This document shows, piece after piece, positions 47,751 through 59,436 of a stretch of DNA of 64,000 nucleotides. The notes beneath the pieces are model-generated. The model worked only from the letters and a program-made list of their open reading frames with translations, was not told the DNA's origin and did no database searches. Origin of the DNA: Cymbidium sinense (Eukaryota; Streptophyta; Magnoliopsida; Asparagales; Orchidaceae); the NCBI GenBank assembly GCA_021442155.1, contig CM038222.1:25840148-25904147 (forward strand). The letters run 5' to 3'. The position numbers were made by a program, and so were the translations under genes. Numbering within the stretch: position 1 is the first letter of the stretch; every line of letters begins with the position of its first letter.

Positions 47751-48136
47751 AATAGAGAACAAATTTATTCAACATTTCTTCTTTTCAAATTCATCAATCA
47801 AACAAGTTTTCTAAGGCACAAGCGGCGACATAGATAAAAAATGAGCATGCATAAGCAAATCAAAATCCTAGATAACTAGAACTGTCTTATAAAGACACTT
47901 CATAAGCTAGATGGATCGATCATTCTTGATTTCTTTAGTTTCATCAGAACCACCCGTCCTCTTGAGTAGCGGGATCCACCATCATACCTCGATTCTCCCT
48001 ACCACCACTTGTAACCTCGGTTGCTCCTCCCACCTCCATATAATGCTCACATTACTTCCTTTTATCCTCTAGATTTCCAACCATAGGGATAATCTCCCCT
48101 TACTTTCTAGATGACTAATTAGTTCTATATTTTCCT
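47751..48136 (-). pseudogene. GRP cassette copy 13 (RRM end lost)
   Basis: 3' UTR and the part encoding the tail's last residues are recognisable (GGSRYSRG-like codons at about 47960-47985 on the minus strand). The segment upstream is replaced by unrelated-looking sequence (48050-48125) before TTTAGG words begin at about 48137. Confidence 0.78.
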
Positions 48137-51100
48137 AGGTTTAGGTTTTGTTTATTAAGTTTTAGGTTTAGTTTTACTTTAATTTATTTAGTTACTTTTG
48201 GTTTAGGTTTAGGGTTTGGAGTTTAGGGTTTTAGGTTTAGGGTTAGGGTTTAGTTTAGTTTTTGATTTAGGGTTTTAGTTTTAGGTTTAGTTTAGTTAGT
48301 TTAGGTTTAGTTTATTTTGGTTTAGGTTTAGGGTTATTAGGTTTAGGGTTTAGGTTTTAGTTTTTTAGGTTTAGGGTTTAGGGTTAGGTTAGGTTTAGGG
48401 TTTATTTAGTTTAGGGTTTAGGTTTTGTTTAGGGTTTAGGGTTTAGATTTATTTAGGTTTTTTGTTTTTAGGTTTAGGTTTTGATTTAGGGTTTTATTTT
48501 TTAGTTTTAGTGTTTAGGGTTTAGGGTTTAGGGTTTATTTAAATTTAGGGTTTAGTTTATGGTTTAGGGTTTAGGGTATTTTTTAAAATTAAGTAAACCA
48601 GTATGTTTAGTTTATTTAGTTTATTTTTATTTAATTTAGTTTATTTTATTTTATTTAGGTTTATGTTTTATTTATTAGTTTAGTTTATTTATTTAGGTTT
48701 ATTTATTTTAGTTTAGGTTTTCATTTAGTTTATTTTTTTAGGTTTAGGTTTAGGTTTTTTATTTTTTTTACTTTAGTTTTATTTTTATTTTTTAGGTTTA
48801 GGTTTATTTTTTATTTTAGTTTAGGTTTAGGTTTTGTTTTATCTTTTTTAGGTTTAGGTTTAGGTTTTTATTTTAAATTTATTTTTAGGTTTTATTTTTT
48901 AGGTTTAGGTTTATTTTTAGTTTATTTATTTTATTTAGTTTAGGGTTTAGGTTTAGTTTATTTTGGGTTTAGGTCTAGGTTTTATTTATTTTAGTTTAGT
49001 TTATTTTAGTTAGGTTTATTTATTTTTTATTTGTTTATTTAGGTTTAGTTTTTTTTTTTTAGTTTAGGGTTTAGGTTTATTTTTTATTTATTTTAGGTTT
49101 ATTTTTTTAGTTTAGGTTTTATTTTATTTTATTTTTTTGGGTTTATTTTATTTAGGTTTTTTTTATTTGTAGGTTTATTTAATTTTTAGTTTAGTTTAGG
49201 TTTTATTTATTTTTATTTTGTTTAGTTTTATTTTTATTTTATTTTATTTTAGGTTTAGGTTTAGGTTTAGGTTTTTTTGTTTAGGTTTTAGTTTAAGTTT
49301 CTATTTTATTTTATTATATTTATTTTATTTAGGTTTAAGTTTTTATTTATTTTATTTTTTGGTTTTATTTAGTTTAGGTTTAGGTTTTTAGGTTTTTAGT
49401 GTTTAGGGTTTAGGGTTGTAGGTTTTAGGGTTTAGGGTTTAGGGTTTAGGTTTTAGGGTTTAGGGTTTTGGGTTTAGTTTAGGTTTAGGTTTAGGGTTTA
49501 GGGTTTAGGGTTTAAGTTTTTGATTTAGGGTTTAGGGTTTTAGGTTTAGGTTTAGGTTTTTTAGGTTTAGGTTAGGGTTATTTTTATTTTATTTTATATT
49601 TTTAGGGTTTAGTTTAGGTTTAGGATTTATTTTAGGGTTAAGGTTTAGGTTTTGGGTTTAGGGTTTAGTTAGTTTTGGGTTAGGGTTTAGGGTTTACGGT
49701 TTGGATTTAGTGTTTAGGGTTTAGGCTTTAGGGTTTAGGGTTTTTAGGGTTAGTGTTTAGGGTTTAGGGTTAGTTTAGAGTTTATGGTTTAAGGTTTTAG
49801 GGTTTAGGGTTTAGGGTTTAGGATTTAGGGTTTAAGATTTTTTATTTTATTTTTTTAATTAAGTAAATCGATACATTTAGGTTTATTTAGTATATTTAGT
49901 TTATTAATTATTTATTTTAGTTTAGTTTATTTTCATTTTTATTTAGGTTTATTTTTTTTAGTTTAGCTTTAAAAATAAAGGGTTTATAGTTTAGGTTGTA
50001 GGTTTAGGGTTTATGGTTTGGTTTAGGATTTAGGTTTAGGTTTTAAAATTAAGTTAGGTTTATGTTTATTCAATATATTTAGTTTATTTTTTATTTATTT
50101 TAGTTTACTTAATTTTTATTTAGTTTTCTTTTAAATTTTTATTTAGTTTAGTTTATTTATTTTAGGTATATTTATTTTAGTTTAGGTTTTTTATTTTAGT
50201 TTATTTTTTAGGTTTAGGTTTAGGTTTTTTTTTTAGATTTAGGTTTAGGTTTTTATTTTATTTTTTTAGGTTTAGGTTTTAGGTTTTTATTTAAGATTTA
50301 TTTTTAGGTTTTATTTTAGTTTAGGTTTAGGTTTATGTTTAGTTTATTTATTTTATTAAGTTTAGGTTTAGGTTTAGGTTTAGTTTATTATAGGTTTAGG
50401 TTTAGGTTTTATTTATTTTAGTTTAGGTTTAGGTTTATTTTATTTTGTTTAGTTTATTTTTATTTTAGGTTTAGGTTTTTTTTAGTTTAGGTTTAGGTTT
50501 TATTTTTTATTTATTTTTAGGTTTATTTTTTAGTTCTAAGTTTTTATTTAGTTTTTATTTTATTTAGTTTAGGTTTATTTCATTTTTATTTTACGTTTAA
50601 TTTTTATTTTATTTAGGCTTTTTATTCTTAGGTTTATTATATTTTTTAGTTTATTTTAGTTTTATTTATTTTATTTTGTTTTTTTGTTTTTTATTTTATT
50701 TTATTTTTAGGTTTACTTTAGGTTTTTATTTTATTTTATTTTATTTAGGCTTAGGTTTTTTTATTTATTTTACTTTTAGGTTTTATTTAAATTAGGTTTA
50801 GGTTTTAAGGTTTTTAGGGTTTAGGGTTTATGGTTTATGGTTCATGGTTTTGGGTTTAGGGTTTAGATTTTTAAGGTTTAGGGTTTAGGTTTAAGGTTTG
50901 AGATTTAGGGTTTAAGGGTTTGTGTTTAGTCTTTTGGCTTTAGGGTTTCTAGGGTTTAGGGTTAGCTTAGCGTTCAGGGCTAGTTTAGGGTTAGTTTAGG
51001 GTTTAGGGTTTAGGGTTTAGAGTTTAGGGTTTAGGGTTTAGAGTTTAGGGTTTTAGGGTTTAGGGTTTTGGGTTTTAGGTTAGTTTAGAGTTTAGGGTTT

Positions 51101-51150
51101 AGGGTTTTAGGTTAGGGTTTGGGTTTAGGTTAGGTTTGGTTTAGGGTGTT
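48137..51150 (+). repeat. Telomere-like complex satellite, block M
   Basis: Landmarks near 48584, 49853 and 50048. Strongly TTTAGG/TTTAGTTTAGG-rich at 48190-48570, 49380-49850 and 50800-51140. Ends in a T-run that belongs to the poly(A) of the following minus-strand L1. Confidence 0.88.
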
Positions 51151-53160
51151 TTTTTTTTTGGGAAATTAGGAAAATTTTATTGCCATAAAGAAAAGGTACA
51201 AATTATGTAGAGGGGGTAAATCTCTAAGCTAATGCTCAAAGAGCTCAATAAGTCTAAAGAGATAAACCCCTAACTATTACAATAATTAGGAAAGAAAGCA
51301 AAAGAACAAAATGACCAAGTAATAATAGCGAAATCTATGTACACCAACTTCATATGGTCCCTGATAAGATCCACTTGCAAGTGTCCTAACTTGTAAAGAA
51401 ATCTTCAACATACTTTTGAAAGAGTACAATTAATCAAATAAAAAGTAAGAGCGGATAAAAGGAGTAAAGTAAAGAAAAGGCAGGCTCAATTACAATCATC
51501 TCAAGGAGCAACACTATATGTAAGCATCAAACTTTAGGAGAAGGTTACAATTACATATAGCTATGTGCGAAGAAGAAAGAGTGAGAAACATCAAGGCCAT
51601 CATTGGATACCTCATGTAGCACATTATCAAAGATGGTCCTCCGACAAACACAAAACCCTTTAAACAAAAGATAACAAATACCAACCACAACAACCAAGCT
51701 TAATAAGATAGATAAACAAACAACCCATGAGGATAGTAGCAAAACAAAAGGAGCACCACCAAAGACACCACCAAAAAGAATAACAAAATCAAGAGGAGAA
51801 AACATCATGATATGGGTAACAATACTAAACATAGAAAAATAAGCAGCAAAAAGGAAAACCATAAGTGCTAAGTTCTTCCCTCAACAAAATAGAAAAGGAG
51901 CCAATAACAAAAAAAAACCTAGCCTAACAAAAGAGGGGGGGGTGGGGGGTAAGCCACCCAAATAGGAAAAGGGGTGTTCTTTGCAGAGAAAACAGGTCAA
52001 GCGGGAGGAAACCAGTAAAAAAAACACTAAAAGAAAACCAGCAGGTTCCCAGAACAATCACCAAAGGAGCAGGAAAAACTCACCAAAGCACCATAACACC
52101 AACCAGTCTAGACCAAAACAACCAACAACCATCCAACAAATCCTCCTAGCAAACCACCTCAATAGCAAAAGATCCATGTCATTAAACCCAAAAACATCAG
52201 AATAAAGACCAACAACAGTCATCAAGCCAAAACCATCCAAGATAGCAGGAAGGTAAAGATATAAGACCACCAAACCCAATCAAGGAAAAAGAAAATCAAT
52301 CCATAAGGTAGGAAAATAGCGAGAGATAGAAGATACAAAGCTAGTAAGATAGGAAATAAGCCAACCAACAAAATAAGCATAAAGGAACACCTAACCAAGT
52401 AAAGCCAAATAATAACCACGTCAATTAGCCATTTTAGAACAATACAAACCCAAAACCACATATTATAGGAGGAGGTCCAATAACCAAAAAGAATAAAAAA
52501 AAAAAATATGAATCCACTAAGCCCCGTCAACAAAACTTGCCAACCACCTCCACCATGCCTAAATCAAAATAGATAAACCACCAAAATAGCCAACCAACCC
52601 AAAGCCAAAAATGCCAACCAAAAAAAGAGCCACCACAAAGCGATTTAATAGGTTTGGAAGTATGCTAGAAAGGAAAAACCCATACAGAAAGAAAATCCTA
52701 TAGAAACCGCAAGAAGGAGGAAATAAGAAAATAGAGGAAAATTTTGGTAAAAGCCCAGCAATCATAAACCAAGCTGAAAAAACCAAAAAACCCAGCTACA
52801 CTTACAAAACCAAAGCAACAACAAGGCCAAAATAAAAGCGAGTTGAAAACATAGACCCAAGAGGGAAAATTAGTAGATCACAACCCAAAATGGTTTAAAG
52901 AGGGCAAACAAAAAGGGATCATAAAACCAATAATAAAAAACCAAGCTAAGGAATTATAATGAGATAGCAATCTGTTATCCAAATTAACCAAACCTCTTAA
53001 TAATTTAGGCAATGTTTAGTTGTCAAATAAAGTGAAATTAGTTAAGTTGGCACCAAAATTAGCTAAATAATCAGCACAACCATTACCTTCATGAAAGATG
53101 TGGGAAATTTTAAAACAAACATGAGAAAGAAGAATTTTAGTATGATTAAGAAGATAAAAT
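51151..53160 (-). other. L1 3' UTR (first copy), G/T-rich on the sense strand
   Basis: Sense strand is rich in TTGGTTGG, TTGTTGG and GTTGGC words, which creates long but meaningless hydrophobic frames (e.g. 51551-51862, 52222-52533). A run of eight G's plus six G's (plus strand, about 51936-51950) is C-rich on the sense strand. The 3' end TAAAATTTTCCTAATTTCCC is followed by poly(A). Confidence 0.8.
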
Positions 53161-53585
53161 AATTCAGCATTCCCATTTTATTGGAATTAAGGATGTCAAA
53201 GAAGCAAGAGCATCAACTTCAATCAGATGTTGAGGAAACCTTTATTCAAACAAATTTCAATTGCTTTATTAATAGCCATAAGCTCAGCAAAGAGAACAAA
53301 ATAGGCTTTGAGAGGATAAGAAAAAGCACAAATGACTGTACCTTTAGAATCCCTAAGGATACCACCACAACCAAATTTATTGGAAGAAATAGATCCATCA
53401 GTATTAGCTTTAATCACATTGCCATTAGGTTTGATCCAACGGATAATCCTAGCACCTTTATGAGAGTCCAGATCAAACAAAATGATACCCAATTTTTTAG
53501 TCGCAAATTTGTAACCTCTAAAATGAATGTTACCAATGAGATTGGCATCAAAATGAGCATGAATTTTTTGTAGTTCTAGCAAAGA
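53160..53585 (-). pseudogene. L1 ORF2 C-terminal RNase H domain (degenerate)
   Basis: The frame 53223-53582 ends IKPNGNVIKANTDGSISSNK, FGCGGILRDSKGTVICAFSY and FAELMAINKAIEICLNKGFL. These are the plant L1 RNase H (RVT_3) motifs: catalytic Asp in NTDGS and Glu in AELMAI are present. It continues towards 53165 after a stop. Plus-strand frame 53181-53573 is its shadow. Confidence 0.9.
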
Positions 53586-53779
53586 TCCTTTTATGGTTCA
53601 TAGGAATACCATGATATTTAGCATCATTTCTATCCATCTAGATGAACTAGATAATAGTAATAGCATTTAAAACTTTTATATGACCTTTCAGTGTTTTGAA
53701 ATAGGCTTCCAAGTTGATATAAAGAAAGAGAACCATGAAAATATTTGGTATTAAATAAATCATCATACCAAAACCATAA

Positions 53780-54150
53780 TTTAGAACAACAACTCCATTG
53801 ACAAAACATGATTTACATTTTCAATATGAAAGCAACAATAGCACTTTGAAGGTAAATAAAACCCTTTAGTCAACAAAGAGTCCACAAGAATATAGTTATT
53901 CAAATCCTCAAGCCAAAATGGAAATGGGATGATAATGTTCCAAAGTTTAATAAAAAAATTAGAAGGGTGATGTTTATCTCTAATAAAGTTCCAAATCTCT
54001 TTAAGAACAAAATCACCATTATGAGAAAGTTTAAAAACAATTTGGTCAAGTTTGTTAGAAGAAATGGAAATATTTCTAAAGTTGTCAATAAGAGAAATAG
54101 GGATATAGTTCTCAAGTTTGTTTGCATTCCAATTGTTATTAAGCAAAAAA
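53780..54150 (-). pseudogene. L1 ORF2 zinc-finger (zf-RVT type) region
   Basis: The frame 53781-54146 reads DQIVFKLSHNGDFVLKEIWN, then IKLWNIIIPFPFW and SLLTKGFYLPSKCYCCFHIE with NVNHVLSM: the Trp-rich segment and C-x-C-C...H pattern that follows the RT in plant L1 ORF2. Confidence 0.85.
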
Positions 54151-54689
54151 TAATTAACTTTGATAGTAGTAGTAGAGTGGGTAGATAAATGGGTGTCAAT
54201 AGACGATGCCCATCAATTGTCTTGCTAGAAAAGGAAAATTGTATTGGATGCCACATATATTCAACAACCATTTAATGGAACAAAGCCTTTTCCAAATCGG
54301 AGTCACCAACTTTATAAGCATAGTTAAGAGGGTGTTTACCTTGGCAATATTTTTCATCATAAAATTAGCCCAAAGGCTATCATTCTTTCAAATTTCCACC
54401 AAAGTTTATGAGAAAATGCGGTGATAGCTTCACAAAGGTTTGCAACCAAGAGCACCTTCATCAAAGGACCACAACATTTATTCCAAGATGTCCAATGCAT
54501 TCTTTTGAATTATTATAGCCCCAAAATTTGTTAAGAAAACAATCAATTCTGATAAGTGTAGCATTAGTGGGAATAATAGTTTGAATCAAATTAAGAGGCA
54601 TAGAGTTGAGAGTGTTTTTTGGGATAGTGAGCCTACCAAAGATAGTAAATGGAATTCCCAAATAGATATTTTATTTGAAATTTTTGAAT

Positions 54690-55950
54690 TAACTCATCAA
54701 AGAATGGGAACATTTTGGGCCTTTAAAGAGCACCCAAGTACTTAGAGGTAATTGATGTTTAAAATTAGTGATATGAAGGATTTGATTGAGTTTAGTATTG
54801 GAGATGCTAGAGGAAGTGATAAAATCATTTATCAAAAGGCCACTTTTTCCAAATTTATTTAAAAATTCTTAAGATGCTTGATGTGATGAATAGAAGCATT
54901 GCAAAAAATAATAAAATGATTAACAAAACTTAAATAAAGGAGACCACCAAGAGTTTTAGTACATACTAGGATTATTTAAGAATAAATCATTGATGCTCCT
55001 AGATAAGTACTCAACAACAATAATAAATAAAGCTAAAGATAAGGGATCCCTTGTCTTAAGCCATGGAAGAGGGAAAGAAACCGCTTCCCCATTAAGCAAA
55101 ATCAAAACGGGCATTATTGATACAGTTTTTGATAAGAAAAATAATTTTTTAGAAAACCCAAATAAATTCAAAATCTAGAAAAGGAAGTCCCAAGAGATGT
55201 TATCAAAGGCTTTAGTAATATCTAATTTGAAAAGAATGTTGCTCCCTCTAGTCTTGGCATCAAGATCATGAATTAGTTCTTTAGCAAGTAAAATATTGTC
55301 AGAAATAGATTTACCTCTAACAAAACTAGTTGGGTTGAGGGAGATAATTTTATTAAGTAAAGGACTAAGTTTGTTGGTAAGGATTTTAGAAATCAGATTA
55401 TTGAAGAAGGTGCAAAGACTAATAGGTCTAAAATCACCCTAAAATCCTAGGTTATCTTTTTTTGGTATGAGAATAATAAAAGTAATAGAAAAATATTTGG
55501 GAAAAGGATTACCATTAAAATAATCAATCACAGCCTCAATCAAATTATTTTTAATAATAAACCAACATTTCTATAAAAATTGAGTAGTGGAACCCTCCGG
55601 ACTAGCAACCGAATCAATGTTCATGCTATTTATTACTTTAAAAAATTCATCTTCATTAGGCACAATGGTAAGCAAATCATTATCATCATTATTAATAATA
55701 AAAGGAATCAGCTGAGATTTGGAAATAGCTTCACAAGGGCAATTCTTATTAAGCATATTTCTACAGTAATTAATAACCAAATCCTTAATCTCATTTTTAT
55801 CCATAATCCAATCTTTGTAGTCATTTTAATTTTTTGAATATTATTCAAAGCTCTCTTTTTCTTAACCAAAGCATGGATATACCTAGTATTCCTGTCACCA
55901 TCCATAATATCTTTACTACTAGCTTTTTGGCGCCAGTAAGTCTCTTCCAT
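54690..55950 (-). pseudogene. L1 ORF2 reverse transcriptase domain (degenerate, catalytic box destroyed)
   Basis: Minus strand: DGDRNTRYIHALVKKKRALN (upstream helix, 55850-55920), then LIPKKD and DFRPISLCTFFNNLISKILT (55360-55470), NPTSFVRGKSISDNILLAKE (55265-55330), LFKLDITKAFDNISWDFLF (55180-55240). After LPLPWLKTRDPLSLALFIIV the catalytic box, expected as FADD, reads F-V-N-H at 54916-54927, so both metal-binding Asp residues are gone (D to N and D to H). The open frame 54956-55171 is a true fragment of this domain. Confidence 0.92.
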
Positions 55951-56189
55951 ATTTTAAAAATTGACAAGTTTATCTTTCACTTCAGTCAATTATGTAAACT
56001 TAGAAGGATTAGATATAACAGAGACTTCAAGATCATAAACCAAATTTTCCATGAATTTAATATTAGTAAAAAGGTTTTTGAAACAATGCTTGTTCCACCA
56101 ACCTAAATTTTGTTTAAGTCTTTTATGTTTAAACCAAAGTCTATGCATCCCCATAATTGAATTATCATGATGTCAAGGGGCTTTCAAAT

Positions 56190-56930
56190 TCTTAGCTACA
56201 ACATCAAAAAAATTAATATGTTGAATCCACATGCTCTAAAATCTAAAGGAGAGGAGTTTTTTAATTTATTAGAATTATGTTTAATAGAAAGAGGAGCATG
56301 ATTAGACAAGGTTCTACTTAAATGATCAACATAAGTAATAGGCCATTGAGTAATCCAATGAGTATTAAAAGAATCATGTCCAACCTTTGCCAAAGTCTAA
56401 GTTTTCCCAAGTGTAATTAGAACCCTTAAAGCCAATATCAACTAAATTACAATCAAGGATCATATTGGAAAATTCTTCCATAGAATAAATATTGGAGAGC
56501 AACCACCACTCCATTTTAAAGAAAATAAAATAGTGTTGAAATCACCATCCACAAACTAAGGTTTGTTGAGAGGCAAAATTTCTCAAATTATCCCAAAGGA
56601 GGTTTCAAGATCTATAACAAGAAGCATAAACAAAAGAGCTCAAAACACAATAGTCACCATAAGAGATTTGAGCATTAATAACTTGTTCAAAATCATCAAT
56701 AATAAAAACCTTAATGAAATTATTCCAAAAACACCAGATCTTATTACTAACATTAGAGTATAATTTGTTGTAGTCAATCATTCTAGCAACATGACTAATA
56801 TTATTAGCATGAATAACAGGTTCCAAAATAATGAGTAAAGAAATATTATAAATGCGACAAAGTTTCTAATATGATTCTGAATATAGAGGTTACCAATCCC
56901 TCTAATATTACCAATAAGATAATTAAACAT
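56190..56930 (-). pseudogene. L1 ORF2 endonuclease domain (degenerate)
   Basis: ORF2 begins near 56930 (FNYLIGNIRGIGN). It continues ILEPVIHANNISHVARMIDY, NKIWCFWNN and INAQISYGDYCVLSSFVYAS (56605-56826), then a broken GGDFNTIL-like segment near 56540 and DSFNTHWITQWPITYVDHLS with LSNHAPL (56290-56390). The order matches the apurinic-type endonuclease that nicks T-rich target DNA. Confidence 0.88.
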
Positions 56931-57149
56931 AATGAAGTAAAAAGGGGGAAAGAAAGGATAATTAATAGAAGAGTGAGAGGCTATAGTAGATCTAGTGTTT
57001 TTAGACAGTTTATGAGGCTAATTTTAACATTTTTTTTTGGCATGATAAGTTTGAAAACCATTTCCTTTTCCCCTAGAGTCATCATCTGAGTAAGATTTAG
57101 TAACATTGGTCACCAATTTAAGAGACTTCTCCAAGTGTTTATAGGGGAG

Positions 57150-58406
57150 TTCACCCTCTTATAAATCAAAGTTAAGTTGAAAAATAGGATTAACATGAAT
57201 ATCAAGATTAGAAATGAGCGACGGTGATGATTTAGAACCATTAAAAGCAGAATAGTTAAATCTAATAAATATTTTTTTAGCTAGTGACATCATTTAAATC
57301 CTCATTGAAAACTTAATTTTCATTGATCAAAGTTGGCATAGAAGCAAGGATAGAATCAAAGGAAATAGAATCATCATCCATAACCTTGAAAATTTGTTAT
57401 TCTTAGCATTAGAAATTTTAAATTTAAAGAAGAGGTAAGAGGTAAATCATCTTTCCCATTAAAATCAAGCCATAGAGATAGTAGGATCCAAAATTGGTTC
57501 AACAGAAATGACCCTAATATTCAAGGAATCAACCTCAATAGTAGCCTTCATACCATTCTTAGGATTAGAGGTTGATTTTTGAACATATGTAGTGATTGGC
57601 TTATGACTAGGAACAAGATTTTATTTGGGAGGATTTCTCTTTTTTAAATGAGGATGGAGAATAAAGCAATCAGATTTTTCATGGCCATGAATTTTATAGT
57701 TAGAACAAAAAATTGGAAGATTCTCCAATTCAACCTTTTATGAATACCCATATTTTTTAGAGCCAATCCAAACTTCCTTAGGGTATTTTTTAGTTATGTC
57801 TAATTCCACTAGGATCTGAGCCAGAAGGCGAGATTTTCAGCGATACTTGGTCAAGTTGCAAAGGGACAAAAGAGCAATAAAAAAGCACATGATGTGTAAC
57901 AAAATGAATGGGCATATTAGGAAGAGATAACCAAGGACAATAAGAGATTCCTCCTTAATGTCAAAAGGTGACCACTTGATAAGCATTTGATAATTAAAGA
58001 TGAAGAGTGATGCACAAAATATGAATAATCTAGATCATTAGAAAGTTGAATCGAATATGAGGGTCAATAAGACCAATTGAGAAGGCACTATAAGCTTAAG
58101 ATGATAAAAAAGGTGTAGATTTTATCCAAATTTTGATGACGTAAAGAAAATTTTCTAACAAGAGAGAATTCAAATGGTTTCTCCAATAATTCAACATCCA
58201 CATCAGAGCACATAATGATTGGCAAACCATGAAAGATGTCAAAATGAGATTAACCAACTCAGCAAGGTGAGATGCCTTACTAGAGAGCACTTCCTTAAAT
58301 GATTTAGTAAAATTTGAAGCATTTGGGCCACCGATCTAACAGATGTCTTAGCCAAATTATCCAAAATTTGAGGTGGAGCCATATAAATCAAACTCACCAT
58401 AGCCAT
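57150..58406 (-). pseudogene. L1 ORF1 (nucleic-acid-binding protein, degenerate)
   Basis: A possible start, MAMVSLIYMAPPQI, lies at 58406 on the minus strand. Mid-region pieces LIDPHIRFNF, IKWSPFDIKEESLIV and ILVELDITKKYPKEVWIGS match the DUF4283 region of plant L1 ORF1 proteins. A zinc knuckle follows at 57666-57707: C-S-N-Y-K-I-H-G-H-E-K-S-D-C, where the second Cys of the C-x2-C-x3-GH-x4-C pattern is now Tyr. The protein would coat element RNA. Frameshifts and stops interrupt the rest. Confidence 0.85.
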
Positions 58407-58535
58407 GATTAAAGACGAAGCATCATAATGTCAGACATTCAAGCTTTCATTCAAAATTGAAGCCAAATTGAGATCCCAAGCGGGGATGCCACTAAGAGGA
58501 TGCAAAATCACCAGAGAGAAGAAGAGGGAGGAGAG

Positions 58536-59048
58536 TTTTTTTTAGGTTTAGGAGTTAGGGTTAGGGTTAGGGTTGGAGGTTAGGGAGGAGTTAGTTAGGA
58601 GTTAGAGTTAGGGTTAGGTTAGTTTAGGGTTTAGGCTTTAGTGTCTAGACTTTAAGGTTTAGGTTTTAAGGTTTAGGGTTTAAGTTTAAGTTTAGGGTTT
58701 AGGTTAACAGGTTTAGGGTTAGTTTAGGTTTAGACTTTAAGTTTACTTTAGAGTTTAAAATTTTAGGTTTAAGATTAGGTTAAGGTTAGTTTAGAGCTTA
58801 AGGTTTAGGGTTTAGGGTTAGGTTTAGGTTTTAGGGTTTTAGGTTTAGGTTTAGTTAGGGAGTTTAGGGTTTAGGTTTAGGTTTGGTTTAGGTTTAGGGT
58901 TTAAAATTATAGGGTTTAGTGTGTTTAGGTTTAGGGTTTAGAGTTTAATTTAGGGTTTAGGTTTATTTTAGGGTTTAGGTTTAGGATTTAGCTTTTAGGT
59001 TTAGGGTTCAAGTTTTAGTTTAGGGTTTAGGGTTTTTGGTTTTTTTTA
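58536..59048 (+). repeat. Telomere-like complex satellite, block N
   Basis: Begins with unusual TTAGGG and GGAGTTAGGG words (58545-58625), then normal TTTAGGG words with the CAAGTTTTAGTTTAGGG lead-in before copy 14. No landmark or T-rich block. Confidence 0.87.
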
Positions 59049-59436
59049 ATAGAGAATAAATTCATATTCAATATTTCTTCTTTTCGATTTCATCAACCAA
59101 ATAACACACCAAGTTTTCTAAGACACAAGTGGGAACATAGATAAAAAATTAGCATGCATAAAGCAAATCAAAAACCCTAGATAACTAAAATCATCTCTAT
59201 TGTAAAAACATAATTCCATAAGCAGTAGATTGGATCAACTATTCTTCAGTTTCCTTGGTTCCCATCATAACCACACTAGCTTCGCAAGTTACAGAATCCA
59301 CCATAATATCCCCGATCTCTCTCTCTGCCATAACCACAGTTGTAACCTCTGTCGCTCCTCCCGCCTCCATAACCACCACCCACCTCCATATCCAATAGCA
59401 AAATCTAGGCAGGTTAATGGTGATGTTCACATGCTT
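59049..59436 (-). pseudogene. GRP cassette copy 14
   Basis: Minus strand: TGA at 59246-59248 preceded by GYDGNQGN. Upstream the tail reads GGGRSDRGYNCGYGRERDRG, YYGGFCNLRS-stop. At the other end VNITINLPRF shows the RRM end, fused by a deletion directly to the tail: the GQNLDGR codons and part of the Gly-rich region are missing. The 3' UTR to 59049 is highly conserved. The two overlapping open frames (59230-59445 plus, 59239-59430 minus) are shadows. Confidence 0.87.

Larger units (their letters stand above)
51151..58535 (-). mobile_element. Near full-length, inactive L1-clade LINE
   Basis: About 7.4 kb on the minus strand. 5' end at about 58535 (CTCTCCTCCCTCTTCTTC), ORF1 (about 57.1-58.4 kb), ORF2 with endonuclease, reverse transcriptase, zinc-finger and RNase H regions (about 53.15-56.93 kb), a ~2 kb 3' UTR and a poly(A) tail seen as a T-run at 51151-51161. 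It sits within a TTTAGGG-rich zone on both sides. Stops and frameshifts are distributed over both ORFs. Target-site duplications cannot be assigned because the flanks are repetitive. Confidence 0.94.

Noticed and set aside
1..51150. True terminal telomere
   Set aside because: Repeats are degenerate and interrupted by cassettes and transposons; longest perfect TTTAGGG runs are only about six or seven units.
78..51150. CRISPR array or other direct-repeat/spacer system
   Set aside because: Repeats are contiguous telomere-like words without unique spacers of fixed length, and there are no cas genes; this is plant nuclear DNA.
51551..52786. Hydrophobic open frames resembling membrane proteins (also 61223-61695)
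   Set aside because: They lie in the T/G-rich 3' UTRs of two L1 copies, differ between the copies, and have no domain.
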